From Streptomyces sp. NRRL WC-3605 (GTDB lineage Bacteria > Actinomycetota > Actinomycetes > Streptomycetales > Streptomycetaceae), in contig NZ_LLZN01000059.1 in assembly GCF_001509795.1 (NCBI RefSeq), positions 24,815 through 88,814 of the forward strand: 64,000 nucleotides of DNA, written 5' to 3'. Shown one piece after another: positions 34,541 to 42,380 of this stretch; positions within the stretch are counted from its first letter, which is position 1; every line of letters begins with the position of its first letter. A program made the translations under genes and the position numbers. The notes under the pieces were generated by a model that ran no database searches, was not told where the DNA came from, and saw only the letters and a list, made by a program, of their open reading frames with translations.

Positions 34541-34618
34541 CTGTACGCCTTTCGCTGAGGTTGCTCGGTGTGGGCTCCGCGAGCCCGGCGCCGGGCCGGG
34601 ATTCCCGCCCCGTTCCGA
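34541..34618 (-). promoter_or_regulatory. Leader module of the first cassette gene
   Basis: GGGGCGGGAATCCCGG hairpin, GC-rich second hairpin (CCCGGCGCCGGG), then ACCTCAGCGAAAGG before ATG 34540. It joins directly to promoter copy B. Confidence 0.6.
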
Positions 34619-34985
34619 CACTGCTAATTCAATCAGGTTTTGGGGTGTGGGTCAAGCTAAAAGCCCAGCTCAGACGGCCCTTTTGCAGCTCGATCCGGCG
34701 TCCAGACGCCACACGGCCCGCCGGTCGGGGTGCTCCCTCCGCGGCCGGGCAGGCGTCAGCCGACCGCGGGCCGTTCCGGGGTGCCGGGCTCGCGCTTGCG
34801 CGACCGCCGCAGGCGGCTTGGCCTGGCGGCCCGGTGCGGGCTGTGGTCCCCTCGGGTGCCCGGCCGCGGAGGGAGCACCCCGGCCACCCACCCCCGAGCC
34901 CACCCGCTCACCTCAAGATCACTCCCGGCCCCCGCCCCCTCTGTGGAGGGCCGGGGGGTGTGGGGGGCGGAGCCCCCTGCATCAC
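34590..34985. repeat. Duplicated noncoding block, copy B
   Basis: Direct repeat partner of 27690-28076 with many short differences but unbroken order of shared words, including GCGGCTTGGCCTGGCGG and GAGGGCCGGGGGGTGTGGGG. No coding bias. It lies upstream of the cassette, between promoter B and a pair of GTTGT operators. Confidence 0.75.
34627..34655 (-). promoter_or_regulatory. Repeated promoter, copy B
   Basis: TTGACC (34655-34650), 17-bp spacer, TTGAAT (34632-34627), then TAGCAGTGTCGGA, on the minus strand. Third member of the promoter family. Confidence 0.65.
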
Positions 34986-35028
34986 GGCAGACGGCGGGAG
35001 TACGGCAAGAACGCCGCACCCCCGCCCT

Positions 35029-35086
35029 GTTGTGCCGGAACAACGCGATGCGGGCGCGAAGGGGGCTGTTGTTGGGTCGACACAAC
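35029..35086. promoter_or_regulatory. Two GTTGT-n-ACAAC operators
   Basis: GTTGTGCCGGAACAAC (35029-35044) and GTTGTTGGGTCGACACAAC (35068-35086). The first matches the operators at 58850-58907 at 14 of 16 positions. They lie just after the DUF2637 gene and upstream of the cassette, so they may bring a regulator encoded 23 kb away to this site. Confidence 0.5.
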
Positions 35087-35095
35087 AGGGCGCGG

Positions 35096-36565
35096 TCAGG
35101 TGATGTGGTCCTCGCGCCATTCCTTCATCGCCTTGGACACCGTGGCCGGCGCGACACCGATCCGCTCGGCGAACTTCGCCTGGGAGGGCGGCGGCTGCTC
35201 GGTCTCCTTGGCCCGGAGGAAGTCCTCGGCCAGACGCCGGCGTCCGGCCCGGTCCTCGGTGTAGCGCTCGCCCGGGTGTTCGCGTCCCTCCCCGACCGCG
35301 AAGCCGACGGCTCCTTCGCGGTAGCCGTTCGCACCGTTCACGGTGGAGCTGCCCGCGTACGCGAAAGCATTCGCGGCGAGCGACGCGGCGTTCGCGCCCA
35401 CCAGTTCGCGGTCGCCGTTCGCGACGGGTCCGGCCGGGCTGTACGGGGCGGGCACGGTGCTCCTGACGACCGATCGCGCGGGGGCGGCCGCAGGGACCGA
35501 TGCGCGTTCGCGGTGCGATTCGCGCAGGTCAGCGCCAATTGGAGGGGTCGCGTCGGTGACCGCGAACGCCGGGTGTTCGCTTGCCGGTCCTCCGGGCGTT
35601 CGCACGGTCTCCATGCCGGTGAGGTGACTGTTCGCGGCGGCCGGTCCCACCGGCCCGGCGTTCACGCTCGGCACCTCGACGCCGTTCGCGGCGTTCACGG
35701 TGTTCGCGGCGCCGTCGAGCGGGGTCGCGTTCGCGCGGTCGGTGTTCGCGGCGTTCGCGCGATCGGTGTTCGCGCGATCGGCGTTCGCGGGGAACAGCTC
35801 GGCGTTCGCGATCAGCTGGGCGGGGATCGGGAGACCTCGGCCGGCGTCGCGCATGGCGCGCAGCTCGACGGGGCGGGCCTTCTGCTTCCACTTCCTGCCG
35901 TACTTCTCGCGCAGCTCGTCGCGCAAGGTGAGCCGGTCGCGCTCCAGGTCGAGCGCTTCGGCGCGGGTGTAGACATCCCACAGCCTCATGCGCCGCCACA
36001 CGCCGAACGTCGGCAGGGGTGCGAGGACCCAGCGGGCGATGCCGAGCGGCTCGAACTGGCGGCCGTCGGCGATGCGGGCACGGCGGGCGATGGCCCGGCG
36101 CAGGGCCTCGGTGATGACCACGACCAGTCCGGGCATCGTGGCGTGGGCGGCGGCCTCGACGTAGTCCATCCATCCGGCGGAGCCGTCCGGCGGCCACCCG
36201 CTGGAGGCGTTGAACACGACGGTGGCCACGGTCAGCACCCAGGCGAACCACCGCAGGATCGGGGCCGGGGTGCGGATCGCGCACAGGAACAGATCCGCGG
36301 CGATCAGCCCGATGATCCCGACATCGATGCCGACAGGGAAGACGTACGAGAACCAGCCCCACCCCCAGCCGAGCGCCAGGTCGCGAACGGAGCGGTAGCT
36401 ACCGGTGAAGCCGATGACCGCAAGAGCGAGGGCGTTGACCGCGACGACGGCGGCGGAGGCCAGCAGGCCTCCTCGGATGGGGACCAGGGCGTCGCCGTCG
36501 GCGGCGGTGCTGCTGGCGGGTATCGGCGGTCGTCGCTCAGCGCCGGTCACCGCGTGCGTGGTCAC
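35096..36565 (-). CDS. DUF2637 (Spd-like) membrane protein with C-terminal HTH
   Basis: 489 residues. Four N-terminal membrane helices (residues about 30-160) with the conserved FPVGIDVGIIGLIAADLF typical of DUF2637; a basic middle; a long low-complexity linker rich in Ala-Asn (ANADRANTDRANAANTDRAN); and a C-terminal HTH, QAKFAERIGVAPATVSKAM. DUF2637 proteins accompany plasmid spread functions in mycelium. The linker DNA repeats CGCGAAC many times. Probably links transfer membrane functions to DNA. Confidence 0.8.
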   Translation of the reverse strand: MTTHAVTGAERRPPIPASSTAADGDALVPIRGGLLASAAVVAVNALALAVIGFTGSYRSVRDLALGWGWGWFSYVFPVGIDVGIIGLIAADLFLCAIRTPAPILRWFAWVLTVATVVFNASSGWPPDGSAGWMDYVEAAAHATMPGLVVVITEALRRAIARRARIADGRQFEPLGIARWVLAPLPTFGVWRRMRLWDVYTRAEALDLERDRLTLRDELREKYGRKWKQKARPVELRAMRDAGRGLPIPAQLIANAELFPANADRANTDRANAANTDRANATPLDGAANTVNAANGVEVPSVNAGPVGPAAANSHLTGMETVRTPGGPASEHPAFAVTDATPPIGADLRESHRERASVPAAAPARSVVRSTVPAPYSPAGPVANGDRELVGANAASLAANAFAYAGSSTVNGANGYREGAVGFAVGEGREHPGERYTEDRAGRRRLAEDFLRAKETEQPPPSQAKFAERIGVAPATVSKAMKEWREDHIT

Positions 36566-36659
36566 GGCGGGACACTCTCCTCGTTCTCGCGGGCAAGGTG
36601 ATCAGCACCGTACGCCGAAGTGGCGTACGAGCGGAGGACTCGGAGCCTTAGGCATGGAG

Positions 36660-36689
36660 AAGGCCCCCGCCGAAAACCGGCGAAGGCCA
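36660..36689 (-). terminator. Imperfect hairpin after a small membrane gene
   Basis: GGCCTTCGCCGG, TTTT loop, then CGGCGGGGGCC on the minus strand, 26 bp after the stop of the small gene at 36715. Plausible terminator of the XRE unit. Confidence 0.4.
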
Positions 36690-36714
36690 CCAAATCAACT
36701 CGAAGGGTGTGCCG

Positions 36715-36888
36715 CTACTTGCGGCGCGTCCGCATCGCGGCCGCGCCACCCCAGGCGACGCCGGCGAAGGTGAGCACGTCCTTGGCCGCGCCGAACTCGC
36801 CCATCAGCAGCAGCACGATCGCGATGACGAACGCCACGGCCCCGAGGACCGCGAGTCCGGGGGTCGCGGCTAAGCGCTGTCTGACCAT
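36715..36888 (-). CDS. Small membrane protein, 57 residues
   Basis: An ATG at 36888 opens 57 codons ending TAG at 36715: a basic MVRQRLAATPG start, a hydrophobic helix (LAVLGAVAFVIAIVLLLMG) and a second weaker one (VLTFAGVAWGGAAA), then MRTRRK. Strong GC-rich third positions support it. It follows the XRE gene by 38 bp. Function unknown. Confidence 0.6.
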   Translation of the reverse strand: MVRQRLAATPGLAVLGAVAFVIAIVLLLMGEFGAAKDVLTFAGVAWGGAAAMRTRRK

Positions 36889-36926
36889 CAGGCAAAGCGC
36901 CAGCGCGGCGCCTGGGTGGTTGGAGG

Positions 36927-37598
36927 CTACGGCCGGGACTTAGCGGTGTCCTCGTAGATCTCGACAACGTCGCGTGCCTGCCAGGCCAGCCGGTAGGCGA
37001 GGGCGATGACCTGGAAGATTTCGGCCGTGCTCGGCAGTTCCTTGTCGGGGAACTGGGACTGGACGTGGTGGTAGTGGACCGCGTCGGCAACGGCGGTGAC
37101 GCCGGCGGGGAGCAGGCCGTCCTTCTCGGCGCGCTGGTAGGTCTGCACGACGTTCGATGACCAGTTTCCCGGGATGTCGCCGTAGTAGCAGTGCGCGAGT
37201 TGTAGGGCGCACACGCGCAGGACCTCCCAGCTCGATGCGATGGCCCGCTTCGGATCCGTCGGCGCGACCGCGACCGCGTCCTCCAGGCTCATGCCGGTGG
37301 TGATCTCGGGGATGTCGGCACCGGGGCGCACGGAGGTGAGCCAGTCGGGTACCGGCTGCACTGCGGCTGGCCGGCCGCGCGCCGCGACCCATCGCTCACG
37401 AAGGTCGTCGGTGTCCGCGCCGAGCGCAGCGGCGAGCTTGTCGACGAGCGGCCAGGTGGGCAGTCGCCGTCCGGCGAAGGCCTCGCTGATCGTGCTCTTG
37501 CCGTACCCGGTCCGTGCCGCCATCTGACGGGTCGAGGGGGCGCCCGCCGCGGCGTGCAACTGGCGGAGCTGGTGGGCGAAGGCCTCAACTGCGGTCAC
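36927..37598 (-). CDS. XRE-family transcriptional regulator
   Basis: 223 residues from GTG 37598, with GGAGG five bases upstream. An N-terminal HTH (STRQMAARTGYGKSTISEAF, GRRLPTWPLVDKLAAALG) of the kind found in streptomycete XRE regulators, and a helical C-terminal domain with AHCYYGDIPGNWSSNVVQTY. Divergent from a sigma-like gene across an array of TGTCCGG sites, which it probably binds. Confidence 0.82.
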   Translation of the reverse strand: MTAVEAFAHQLRQLHAAAGAPSTRQMAARTGYGKSTISEAFAGRRLPTWPLVDKLAAALGADTDDLRERWVAARGRPAAVQPVPDWLTSVRPGADIPEITTGMSLEDAVAVAPTDPKRAIASSWEVLRVCALQLAHCYYGDIPGNWSSNVVQTYQRAEKDGLLPAGVTAVADAVHYHHVQSQFPDKELPSTAEIFQVIALAYRLAWQARDVVEIYEDTAKSRP

Positions 37599-37640
37599 AG
37601 CAACCTCCGGTGGTGCGTCTGCGCCCGCCCAGCGTAGAGG

Positions 37641-37742
37641 CGTCCGGTGTCCCTGTCCGGCTCTGTCCGGGAACCGTCCGGACAGCGCCGCAACTGTGCC
37701 GGAGTGCTGTCCGGACACCCGCCGGACACGGTTTCGTTGACA
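37641..37742. promoter_or_regulatory. TGTCCGG operator array and -35 box
   Basis: Six copies of (T/C)GTCCGG in about 90 bp: 37641, 37654, 37664, 37675 (CGTCCGGACA), 37709 (TGTCCGGACA) and inverted at 37722-37728, followed by TTGACA at 37737-37742 facing the sigma-like gene. The rest of the 311-bp gap (37599-37909) holds no gene. Confidence 0.65.
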
Positions 37743-37909
37743 TTGCCGCCCCGTAATTGGCCCCCGCCGAAAAGGGATATGGGCGTCCGGCGATGACTTT
37801 CGGCGTCACTTTTAAGGAATCTCGGTCCCGCTCTGCATATACGAGGCGACAGACACGTTAGAACCAGCTTCGACCCTCGGGTCATGCGGACGCGGAGACA
37901 AGGAAGAAC

Positions 37910-38773
37910 ATGCGCTTCAACGACACGGGGGGCCCGGACACCCACGCCCGGGGCTACACCAACGACACCGAGGACGACGGGCAGGACCTGCCCGAGGACG
38001 TCCAGAACGACGTGGACCGCGTCGCCGACGCGGTCGCCGCGGGCTTCCGGGGCCCGGTCTGGCACCAAATGGCCGAGGAGCTGTACGCCTACTCCTTCGG
38101 CCGCCTGTGCGCGGCGATGCGCCGGACGGACAAGCTCATGCGCCTGACCGCGAAGTCGAGGACTCCGCTGGCGATGACGGACGAGGACCGCGCCACGCTG
38201 TACCGCAGCGCCCCCGACCGCGAGCATCTGGCCATCCTGACGCTCAACGTCGCCATGGAGACCTTCCCCCAGCGGCTCAAGATGGGCGGGTACGACCCCG
38301 CTCACAACCGCGGCAAGGACGGCAAGGCCTCCAACCTGACGTCGTACTTCTACGGCCGGTGCGGACTCGTCTTCCCCAGGGTCTTCTACATCTGGCGGGC
38401 CGAGCGCACGGACCGCTTCCTCCTGCACGCCGTGCGGATGGGTGATGGCGTCCTCGCTCACGCGCTCGGGCAGACGGGCCCCGAGCCGGTCCCCGAGGAC
38501 GTCGGCGACCTGTGCGACGCCCTCACCGACATGATCAACAGGCTCAAGCCGCGCGACCGGGCGGTGTGGAACCTGACCGTGGACGGCCTTAGTCAGGGCG
38601 AGATAGCCGACGTGCTCGGCATCAAGGTCGGTGACGTCGAGAACGCCCGCTACCGCCTGCGCAGCCAGGTCAGGACGCGCAGGCGCAGCGGCGAGCTGTA
38701 CGTCCCGCCGGGCGTCGAAGCCGAGTGGGCCCGCGCCCGCGCGATGGCCAAAGCCAGGAAGAAGGCGGCCTGA
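37910..38773 (+). CDS. Sigma-70 region 4-like DNA-binding protein
   Basis: 287 residues. An acidic N-terminus; a middle that loosely resembles sigma region 2 (YSFGRLCAAMRRTDKLMRL, NLTSYFYGRCGLVFPRVF); and a C-terminal LKPRDRAVWNLTVDGLSQGEIADVLGIKVGDVENARYRLR, a sigma-70 region 4 helix-turn-helix. It may be a divergent ECF-like factor or a sigma-derived regulator. Its stop overlaps the next ATG (TGATG). Controlled by the TGTCCGG array upstream. Confidence 0.75.
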   Translation: MRFNDTGGPDTHARGYTNDTEDDGQDLPEDVQNDVDRVADAVAAGFRGPVWHQMAEELYAYSFGRLCAAMRRTDKLMRLTAKSRTPLAMTDEDRATLYRSAPDREHLAILTLNVAMETFPQRLKMGGYDPAHNRGKDGKASNLTSYFYGRCGLVFPRVFYIWRAERTDRFLLHAVRMGDGVLAHALGQTGPEPVPEDVGDLCDALTDMINRLKPRDRAVWNLTVDGLSQGEIADVLGIKVGDVENARYRLRSQVRTRRRSGELYVPPGVEAEWARARAMAKARKKAA

Positions 38774-39081
38774 TGAGCACCCCGATGCAGCAGCCGGGGC
38801 CGCCCCCCGTACCGCCGACGCCCCGGCCGGGCGCGACGCGGGTGACGGGCGCCACCGTGCTCGGCGGAGGCGCCGCGATCAGCGCGCTCACCTTCGTGGG
38901 CGCCCCCTGGTGGGTGGTCGCCGTCGCCGTGGTGCTCGCGATCGTGACGCCCGGCACGATCCTCTTCGTCCAGGCCGTCGTCCCCCAAGATTCCGAGCAC
39001 AAGCGTGACCTCTGGCTGGCCCTCATCCGGTTCCTGGAACGCCGCCGGGTGCGCAGGAGGACCGGCCGGAACCGCCAGTGA
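38773..39081 (+). CDS. Small membrane protein coupled to the sigma-like gene
   Basis: 102 residues. A Pro-rich cytosolic N-terminus and two membrane helices (VLGGGAAISALTFVGAPWWV and VAVVLAIVTPGTILFVQAVV), then a basic tail ERRRVRRRTGRNRQ. Translational overlap with a sigma-like gene suggests a membrane partner or anti-sigma-like role, but there is no zinc-binding motif. A terminator follows. Confidence 0.6.
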   Translation: MSTPMQQPGPPPVPPTPRPGATRVTGATVLGGGAAISALTFVGAPWWVVAVAVVLAIVTPGTILFVQAVVPQDSEHKRDLWLALIRFLERRRVRRRTGRNRQ

Positions 39082-39116
39082 GCGGCCGCTGGCGCCACCG
39101 GGCGCCACAGCACCGA

Positions 39117-39154
39117 GGAAGGGCCCGACGGTCGCGACGACCCCGGGCCCTTCC
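39117..39154 (+). terminator. Hairpin terminator
   Basis: Perfect 11-bp stem GGAAGGGCCCG / CGGGCCCTTCC with a 16-nt loop, 35 bp after the small membrane gene. Confidence 0.75.
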
Positions 39155-39224
39155 AGTGCAATGTGCTTCCTCCCTGGCGGGCGCCGGGGCCGATGCCCGC
39201 GGCCCCGGCGCTGCCTCGGTCGGG

Positions 39225-39314
39225 CTAGACGCCCATCTCCATGACCGCGCGCATCTCGCGGCGCAGGTCCGGGCCGTCGAAGCCGTTACCGGGGTCGGGG
39301 ACCATCGTGCTCAC
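39225..39314 (-). CDS. 29-residue micro-ORF coupled to the kinase-like gene
   Basis: GTG 39314 overlaps the stop of the upstream gene (GTGA) and has GGGAGG 5-6 bases before it. It encodes MSTMVPDPGNGF.. ending MRAVMEMGV (TAG 39225). Amphipathic C-terminal helix. Short but with strong translation signals. Confidence 0.4.
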   Translation of the reverse strand: MSTMVPDPGNGFDGPDLRREMRAVMEMGV

Positions 39315-40192
39315 ACCGCCTCCCGGGCGGCGACGCCGGCGGTGATGCAGCGGTCGCACCGGACGACGTCCTCGGGGAAGTCGTCGTCGTAGACGGCGAG
39401 CAGGTCCATCGGACTGCGCACCGGCACCCAGGCCGGGCCGGCGCAGCCGCCCAGGCAGGGCACCTGCGCCTCGAACCCCCAGTCCATCGGGTCGGGTGCC
39501 GAGGTGCGGTAGACGAGGGTGATCTCGTCACGGCCGACGGCGAGGGCGCCGACGGGGTCGTGGTTGGGGCGCAGATTCGTCCAGTGGAAGGCGTCCGCCA
39601 GGTCCTCGCCGAAGAATCGGCGGGCCAGTATCCGGCGGGCGTGCTCGGTGTGGTCGCCGTCGGCCTGCTGGTCAGGGTGGATGCGGTCGACGGAGCGCTG
39701 GAGCAGGGGCCGCAGACGCATCAGTTGGTCGTCGGTGACCACGTGGTCGAAGCCCTCGGCGCGCAGGCCCGGGCGGGCGGCGGCGATCTGCTGGAACTGG
39801 TGGCGCACCACGGCATCGGGCACCCGCCGGTTGTCCGGGCGGCGGGCGTTGCGGGCAAGGCACTGTTCCAGGGTCGTGGTCATCACGATCGCGGAGGCGG
39901 GCAGTTGGTGGGTGTGGGCCACCTCGATCAGTTGCTTCCTGACGTCGAAGCGGGTGTTCGTGGCGTCAACGACGCAGGTCAGTCCGCGGGCCAGGCGCCG
40001 CTGCAGGACGGCGTCCAGCAGGGCCACGGCGTCGGCGGTGGCCTCCTGGTCGCCCGCGTCACCGGAGACGGCCCAGCGGTAGGAGTCGAGTTCGAGCCGG
40101 TAGTCGGCGGGCCACGTGCGCGTGAGGGTGGACTTGCCGGAGCCGCTCGCGCCGATCATCACAACGACAGACGGTTCGGGGATCGGGTTCAT
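39311..40192 (-). CDS. P-loop kinase-like ATPase (polynucleotide-kinase type)
   Basis: 293 residues from ATG 40192, with AGGAGAG upstream. Walker A GASGSGKST at residues 14-22, then VVDATNTRFDVRKQLIE, the DxTN pattern of T4-PNK-like kinases, and a lid-like RNARRPDNRRVPDAVV. The C-terminal third has CLGGCAGPAW and VRCDRC, which may bind zinc. It could phosphorylate RNA or DNA 5' ends or a small metabolite; the substrate is not decided. Confidence 0.78.
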   Translation of the reverse strand: MNPIPEPSVVVMIGASGSGKSTLTRTWPADYRLELDSYRWAVSGDAGDQEATADAVALLDAVLQRRLARGLTCVVDATNTRFDVRKQLIEVAHTHQLPASAIVMTTTLEQCLARNARRPDNRRVPDAVVRHQFQQIAAARPGLRAEGFDHVVTDDQLMRLRPLLQRSVDRIHPDQQADGDHTEHARRILARRFFGEDLADAFHWTNLRPNHDPVGALAVGRDEITLVYRTSAPDPMDWGFEAQVPCLGGCAGPAWVPVRSPMDLLAVYDDDFPEDVVRCDRCITAGVAAREAV

Positions 40193-40305
40193 CTTGGGGA
40201 TCTCTCCTGAGTGTCGGGTTCGGAGGGCCCCGGGGGCGGCCGGCGGATTCCTGGCCGGGATGGCGGCCGCGCCCCGGGGAGTCGTGCCCTGGTGTGCCGG
40301 GTGGG

Positions 40306-40851
40306 TCAGTTGACGGCGGCCGGGACGCGCTGGCTCTGGCGCCAGGCGTCCAGCACCTTCTTCGGGATCTGCCCCCGGTCCGGCACCTCGTGGCCATGCG
40401 TGCGGGCCCACGCCCGGACGGTGCTGGGCTCGTAGTCCCGTTCCTGCCGCCTGCGCTTGGCGCCGGCGGTCTGGGGCCGGAGCGTCTTCTTGCGGGCGCG
40501 CAGTGCGGCGAGGCGTTCCTCCAGTTGGTTCTCCTCGCTGGAAATCTTCTCCAGCTCGGCATCGACGGTGCGCCGCTCGCGCAGCGTGGTAAGGACGGCG
40601 GCCGCCTGTTCGCCGTCGGCGCGGACCTTGGTGTCGTCGTGGGCGGCGGCCCACGCGAGCAGCGCTGCAACCTCGGGCATGGCCTCGGTGACCGGCTCCG
40701 GCGCCGGGGTGGTCTGCTCGTCGTCGTTCTGCTCCGTGCTGTCAATGATCTCGGCGATCTCGTCCTTGGGGACGTTCAGCTCGGCGGAGATCCGGTCGGG
40801 GCTGTAGCCGTCCCGGTGCATGGACCGGACTACCGCGTCGTAGGCGTTCAC
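40306..40851 (-). CDS. Lsr2-like chimera: HTH + coiled coil + Lsr2 C-terminal domain
   Basis: 181 residues from GTG 40851. Residues 1-38 form an HTH (YSPDRISAELNVPKDEIAEI), 80-122 a coiled coil (ISSEENQLEERLAALRARKK), and 138-172 match the DNA-binding domain of Lsr2 (VRAWARTHGHEVPDRGQIPKKVL), with RGQ where Lsr2 has its AT-hook-like RGR. The usual Lsr2 N-terminal dimerisation domain is missing and apparently replaced. Likely a plasmid-encoded nucleoid or xenogeneic-silencing protein. Confidence 0.82.
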   Translation of the reverse strand: MNAYDAVVRSMHRDGYSPDRISAELNVPKDEIAEIIDSTEQNDDEQTTPAPEPVTEAMPEVAALLAWAAAHDDTKVRADGEQAAAVLTTLRERRTVDAELEKISSEENQLEERLAALRARKKTLRPQTAGAKRRRQERDYEPSTVRAWARTHGHEVPDRGQIPKKVLDAWRQSQRVPAAVN

Positions 40852-41022
40852 CTGTGTGTTCTCCCTTGCTGCGGGGATGGATTGGGCGGGATGGAAGCTG
40901 AGGGCGGGCCACCGGCCGCGTCCGGCTTCACCCGTGCATGGGGCGAGGGGCTGCACGAGGCACGGCGCGGAGCGTCGTTCCTCGAGCAACGCAGACCTGC
41001 GGCGGCCGGAGCCTGGCGGTGG

Positions 41023-41646
41023 TCAGGCCGCGAGGCGCATGCGCTGCGGGAGGGAGCGCAGGGCGGCGAACGCCGGGGCCAGCAGCAGGCGGCGGCCGCG
41101 GCGGGTGCGGCCCTTGACCCGGTACATGGCCTGGTCGGCTGCCCCGAGCGCGGCCGAGAGGGTCGGCTCGGGGAGGTCGGCGAGCCGGGCGGCGCCGATG
41201 GAGGCGCCGACGCTCAGCGTCACGCCCTGGTGCTCGACGGGCTGGCGCAGCAGCTCGGCGAGGTCGGCGAGGCGGTCGTCTAGGCAGGCGTCATCCTCGA
41301 TCACCGCGACGAACTCGTCTCCCCCGAGCCGTCCGGCCACACCGTGGGCGCCGCACCAAGCGGTCAGCCGCACGCCCGTGGCCGCCAGGACGGCGTCACC
41401 GGCCGGATGACCGTGCACATCGTTGACCGGCTTAAAGCCGTCCAGATCCGCGAGGAGGACCGCTGCGTGCGGGCGGCGAGCGATGATCTTCTGCGCGCGG
41501 CGCGTCCAGCCGTCGCGGGCCCACAGTCCGGTGAGCGGGTCGCGACCGGAGCGGTCCAGGCGCCGGTAGAGGCGGCTGGCGTGCAGGGCCCACCCGCCGG
41601 CCAGGGCGAGGATCGCGAGGAACTGGGTGACGTCCAGGTCCGTCAT
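41023..41646 (-). CDS. GGDEF diguanylate cyclase, membrane-anchored
   Basis: 207 residues. One N-terminal helix (VTQFLAILALAGGWALHASRL), then RDPLTGLWARDGW, DLDGFKPVND and an intact RLGGDEF (106-112), so cyclase activity making c-di-GMP is expected. No RxxD inhibitory site precedes GGDEF. No sensor domain. ATGA overlap with the upstream WhiB gene. In Streptomyces c-di-GMP holds BldD active and delays sporulation, so the plasmid could steer host development. Confidence 0.9.
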   Translation of the reverse strand: MTDLDVTQFLAILALAGGWALHASRLYRRLDRSGRDPLTGLWARDGWTRRAQKIIARRPHAAVLLADLDGFKPVNDVHGHPAGDAVLAATGVRLTAWCGAHGVAGRLGGDEFVAVIEDDACLDDRLADLAELLRQPVEHQGVTLSVGASIGAARLADLPEPTLSAALGAADQAMYRVKGRTRRGRRLLLAPAFAALRSLPQRMRLAA

Positions 41647-41954
41647 GCCGCCCGCCTCATCGCGTTGCGGCGCAGGGCGTTGCGCTCGGTGCGGGTCTTG
41701 CCACCCCAGACGCCCTCAGCGGCCAGGTGCGGATTGGCCAGGGCCCACGCCAGGCAGTCGGCCATAACGGAGCAGGCGCTGCAGAAAGCCTTGGCGGGAC
41801 CGGCGGTCACACCCTGCTCGGGGAACCAGAAGTCCGGGTCCTGGAGGCACGGCTCGTCTCCGCTGATCTCCGGGTACGGCACCGACGGGTCGGCCAGCGG
41901 GATCGGCACGACCGGAGTCGGCTTTCGGTTCGTCTTCTGAGCCATGATGGGCAC
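41643..41954 (-). CDS. WhiB-family iron-sulfur regulator
   Basis: 103 residues from GTG 41954 (GAGG 8 bases upstream; ATG 41945 is an alternative). Four cluster ligands Cys36, Cys58, Cys61, Cys67 in the WhiB spacing (CxxCx5C in FCSACSVMADC), then GVWGG at 81-85 and a basic RTERNALRRNAMRR tail for DNA contact. WhiB-like proteins bind sigma factor region 4 and respond to redox or NO. Co-translated with the GGDEF gene. Confidence 0.92.
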   Translation of the reverse strand: MPIMAQKTNRKPTPVVPIPLADPSVPYPEISGDEPCLQDPDFWFPEQGVTAGPAKAFCSACSVMADCLAWALANPHLAAEGVWGGKTRTERNALRRNAMRRAA

Positions 41955-42034
41955 TGCCCTTTCCTCTGTAGGGGTTCGGGTGGCCCGGGGCGGGCGCATT
42001 GCTTGGCCGTGGTGCCGCCCGCCCCGGGGCGGAT

Positions 42035-42256
42035 TCACAGGACGTCGTCGTGCCAGACGACCCTTATGGCGCCGACGTCGGCGACCGCGCCGGCGCGGTG
42101 CCGGATCGCGGTCTCGGTGTCGACGTCCTCGCGGACCTTCTCGACCACGTCGCCGTGGCAGGGGAAGGTCGATGCCGGATACGTGAACCACTGGACGCCG
42201 GTCCGGGGCTGCTCGCCCGGGACGCGGATCGGGATCGCAACCGCCCAATGCGCCAT
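42035..42256 (-). CDS. Hypothetical protein, 73 residues
   Basis: ATG 42256 with an ideal AGGAGGTG. Sequence MAHWAVAIPIRVPGEQPRTG, later VVEKVREDVDTETAIRHRAG. Small alpha/beta protein, no family. The strong RBS supports that it is real. Confidence 0.6.
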   Translation of the reverse strand: MAHWAVAIPIRVPGEQPRTGVQWFTYPASTFPCHGDVVEKVREDVDTETAIRHRAGAVADVGAIRVVWHDDVL

Positions 42257-42380
42257 GAGGTTCACCTCCTTTTCTGCGTTCCTTCGGAAAGATCCGGGGC
42301 TGTCCCGGCTCCCCTTGCCGCCCCGCACCCGGCCGGGCGGCGCGGGCAGCCGTCAGCGCAGGACAGTGGTGGCCACGGCG

